The notes beneath the pieces were generated by a model. That model was not told where the DNA came from, made no database searches, and saw nothing but the letters and a program-made list of their open reading frames with translations. Below are positions 13,039 to 14,057 of a stretch of 14,057 nt of DNA, in pieces. Origin of the DNA: Flavobacteriaceae bacterium TMED81 (GTDB lineage: Bacteria; Bacteroidota; Bacteroidia; Flavobacteriales; Flavobacteriaceae). Position numbers and translations under genes: made by a program. The stretch is taken from the NCBI GenBank assembly GCA_002171575.2, contig NHEI02000015.1, positions 34,158 through 48,214 of the forward strand, given 5' to 3'. Each line of letters begins with the position of its first letter. Position 1 is the stretch's first letter.

Positions 13039-14057
13039 ATGCCAAATTCCAAATACGTTTTTGTAACCGGTGGAGTGACCTCATCATTAGGGAAAGGCAT
13101 TATCTCCGCATCCCTCGCCAAATTGTTACAAGCCCGCGGTTTGCGAACCACCATCCAAAAATTCGATCCCTATATCAATGTTGACCCAGGAACGCTCAAT
13201 CCTTACGAGCATGGGGAGTGCTATGTGACGGACGATGGCGCTGAGACCGATTTGGATCTCGGACATTATGAGCGCTTTCTCAATGTGAAGACCTCGCAAG
13301 CAAACAATGTCACAACGGGTCGTATCTATCAAAGTGTGATTGAGAAAGAACGACGCGGTGACTTTTTAGGCAAAACCGTACAGGTGATTCCGCATATCAC
13401 AAACGAGATTAAGGCGCGCATGCAACTTTTGGGGAAAGGCGACGAGCACGATGTGGTGATCACCGAAATCGGTGGTACAGTCGGTGATATTGAGTCCTTG
13501 CCCTATATCGAGGCCGTACGTCAATTGCGATGGGAACTCGGTCGGGAAAACTGCGTGGTTATCCATCTGACGCTTGTGCCGTTTTTATCCGCTGCAAAAG
13601 AATTGAAAACCAAACCTACCCAACACTCCGTAAAAACCCTGATGGAAAGCGGAATCAATGCAGATGTTTTGGTATGCCGAACCGAACACGAACTTTCGGA
13701 CGATTTACGGAAAAAACTGGCCTTGTTTTGCAATGTCGAGCAAGAAGCTGTCATTCAATCGATCGATGCAGAGACCATTTACGACGTGCCGATATTGATG
13801 TATGAAGAAGGTCTGGATCAAGTGGTGATGAAGCGATTGGGAATTGAAGATGAGAACCAACCCGACTTGACCCACTGGAAGAATTTTCTCAAACGTCACA
13901 AAAACCCAAAAAGCACGGTAACCATTGGACTTATCGGAAAGTATGTTGAGTTGCAAGATTCGTACAAATCGATTTTGGAATCTTTTGTGCATGCAGGTGC
14001 TGCCAATGAAGTAGAAGTCAAGGTGGTTCCGATTCATTCTTCGTATTTGGAGGAAAA
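13039..14057 (+). CDS. pyrG: CTP synthase PyrG (5' part; C-terminus off the window)
   Basis: Aminates UTP to CTP using ATP and glutamine. 339 codons are visible, covering the synthetase domain and the start of the glutaminase domain. The P-loop VTGGVTSSLGKG (9-20) opens the protein. GECYVTDDGAETDLDLGHYERF with the Mg-binding Asp, and EIGGTVGDIES with the second acidic residue, follow. The synthetase part then closes and TVTIGLIGKYVELQDSYKSI begins the amidotransferase domain. The full enzyme is usually about 535-540 residues, so the catalytic Cys-His-Glu triad lies beyond the window. The start is the ATG at 13039, giving MPNSKYVFVTGG, a standard start. It has its own promoter signal and lies 64 bases after the LysM gene. 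No defects in the visible part. Confidence 0.97.
   Translation, partial: MPNSKYVFVTGGVTSSLGKGIISASLAKLLQARGLRTTIQKFDPYINVDPGTLNPYEHGECYVTDDGAETDLDLGHYERFLNVKTSQANNVTTGRIYQSVIEKERRGDFLGKTVQVIPHITNEIKARMQLLGKGDEHDVVITEIGGTVGDIESLPYIEAVRQLRWELGRENCVVIHLTLVPFLSAAKELKTKPTQHSVKTLMESGINADVLVCRTEHELSDDLRKKLALFCNVEQEAVIQSIDAETIYDVPILMYEEGLDQVVMKRLGIEDENQPDLTHWKNFLKRHKNPKSTVTIGLIGKYVELQDSYKSILESFVHAGAANEVEVKVVPIHSSYLEE

Noticed and set aside
13705..14037. 110-codon open frame on the minus strand
   Set aside because: Opposite to the well conserved pyrG coding region; no recognisable domain.
1..14057. Possible accessory system (CRISPR, prophage, toxin-antitoxin, IS element, tRNA-linked island)
   Set aside because: No spaced repeats, transposase or integrase motifs, terminal inverted repeats or tRNA-like folds were seen; all genes are core functions in conserved order.

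Overview
The window looks like chromosomal core sequence from a member of the Bacteroidota, most likely a compact flavobacterium (Flavobacteriaceae or a relative). Three things support this. The gene neighbourhoods ftsH-rsfS / birA / pyrE, ddl / PASTA-rluD and guaA-(LysM+PBP1)-pyrG are familiar from flavobacteria. Ribosome entry sites of the Shine-Dalgarno type are absent in front of the genes. Ten start regions carry the Bacteroidota promoter -7 box TAnnTTTG (one with a final A). No mobile element, CRISPR array, rRNA or tRNA was seen, and no gap reaches 300 bases; the longest is the 135-base stretch between yaaA and bshC.

Left part (1-5470): ftsH (5' part only; its 3' end lies off the window) and rsfS are read leftward, divergent from birA. 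birA converges on the pair pyrE plus a small SRPBCC-like gene, with a 30-base tail overlap. pyrE is divergent from a NUDIX hydrolase gene, which in turn meets coaD tail to tail and shares stop-codon bases with it. ddl lies upstream of coaD on the same strand.

Middle and right part (5500-14057): everything is on the + strand. A membrane-anchored two-PASTA protein is coupled to rluD by an ATGA overlap. Then come yaaA (peroxide stress), bshC (last step of bacillithiol synthesis), guaA (GMP synthase), a LysM/periplasmic-binding-protein fusion that overlaps guaA, and the first 339 codons of pyrG (CTP synthase), cut by the window edge.

By theme the window holds nucleotide synthesis (pyrE, pyrG, guaA), envelope work (ddl, the PASTA protein, the LysM-PBP1 protein), cofactor and thiol chemistry (birA, coaD, bshC), ribosome modification and silencing (rluD, rsfS), and quality control or stress (ftsH, yaaA, possibly the NUDIX enzyme).

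The most notable signal is regulatory, not a new gene. At seven genes the TAnnTTTG box ends only 3-5 bases before a start codon that protein similarity independently supports, which predicts leaderless mRNAs. The ddl and PASTA-gene boxes sit back to back 4 bases apart, and a perfect 7+7 dyad lies between the birA and rsfS promoters. I did not find a convincing undescribed defence, mobile or biosynthetic system here. The least understood proteins are the PASTA protein, the LysM-PBP1 protein, the SRPBCC-like protein and the N-terminal part of the NUDIX protein.
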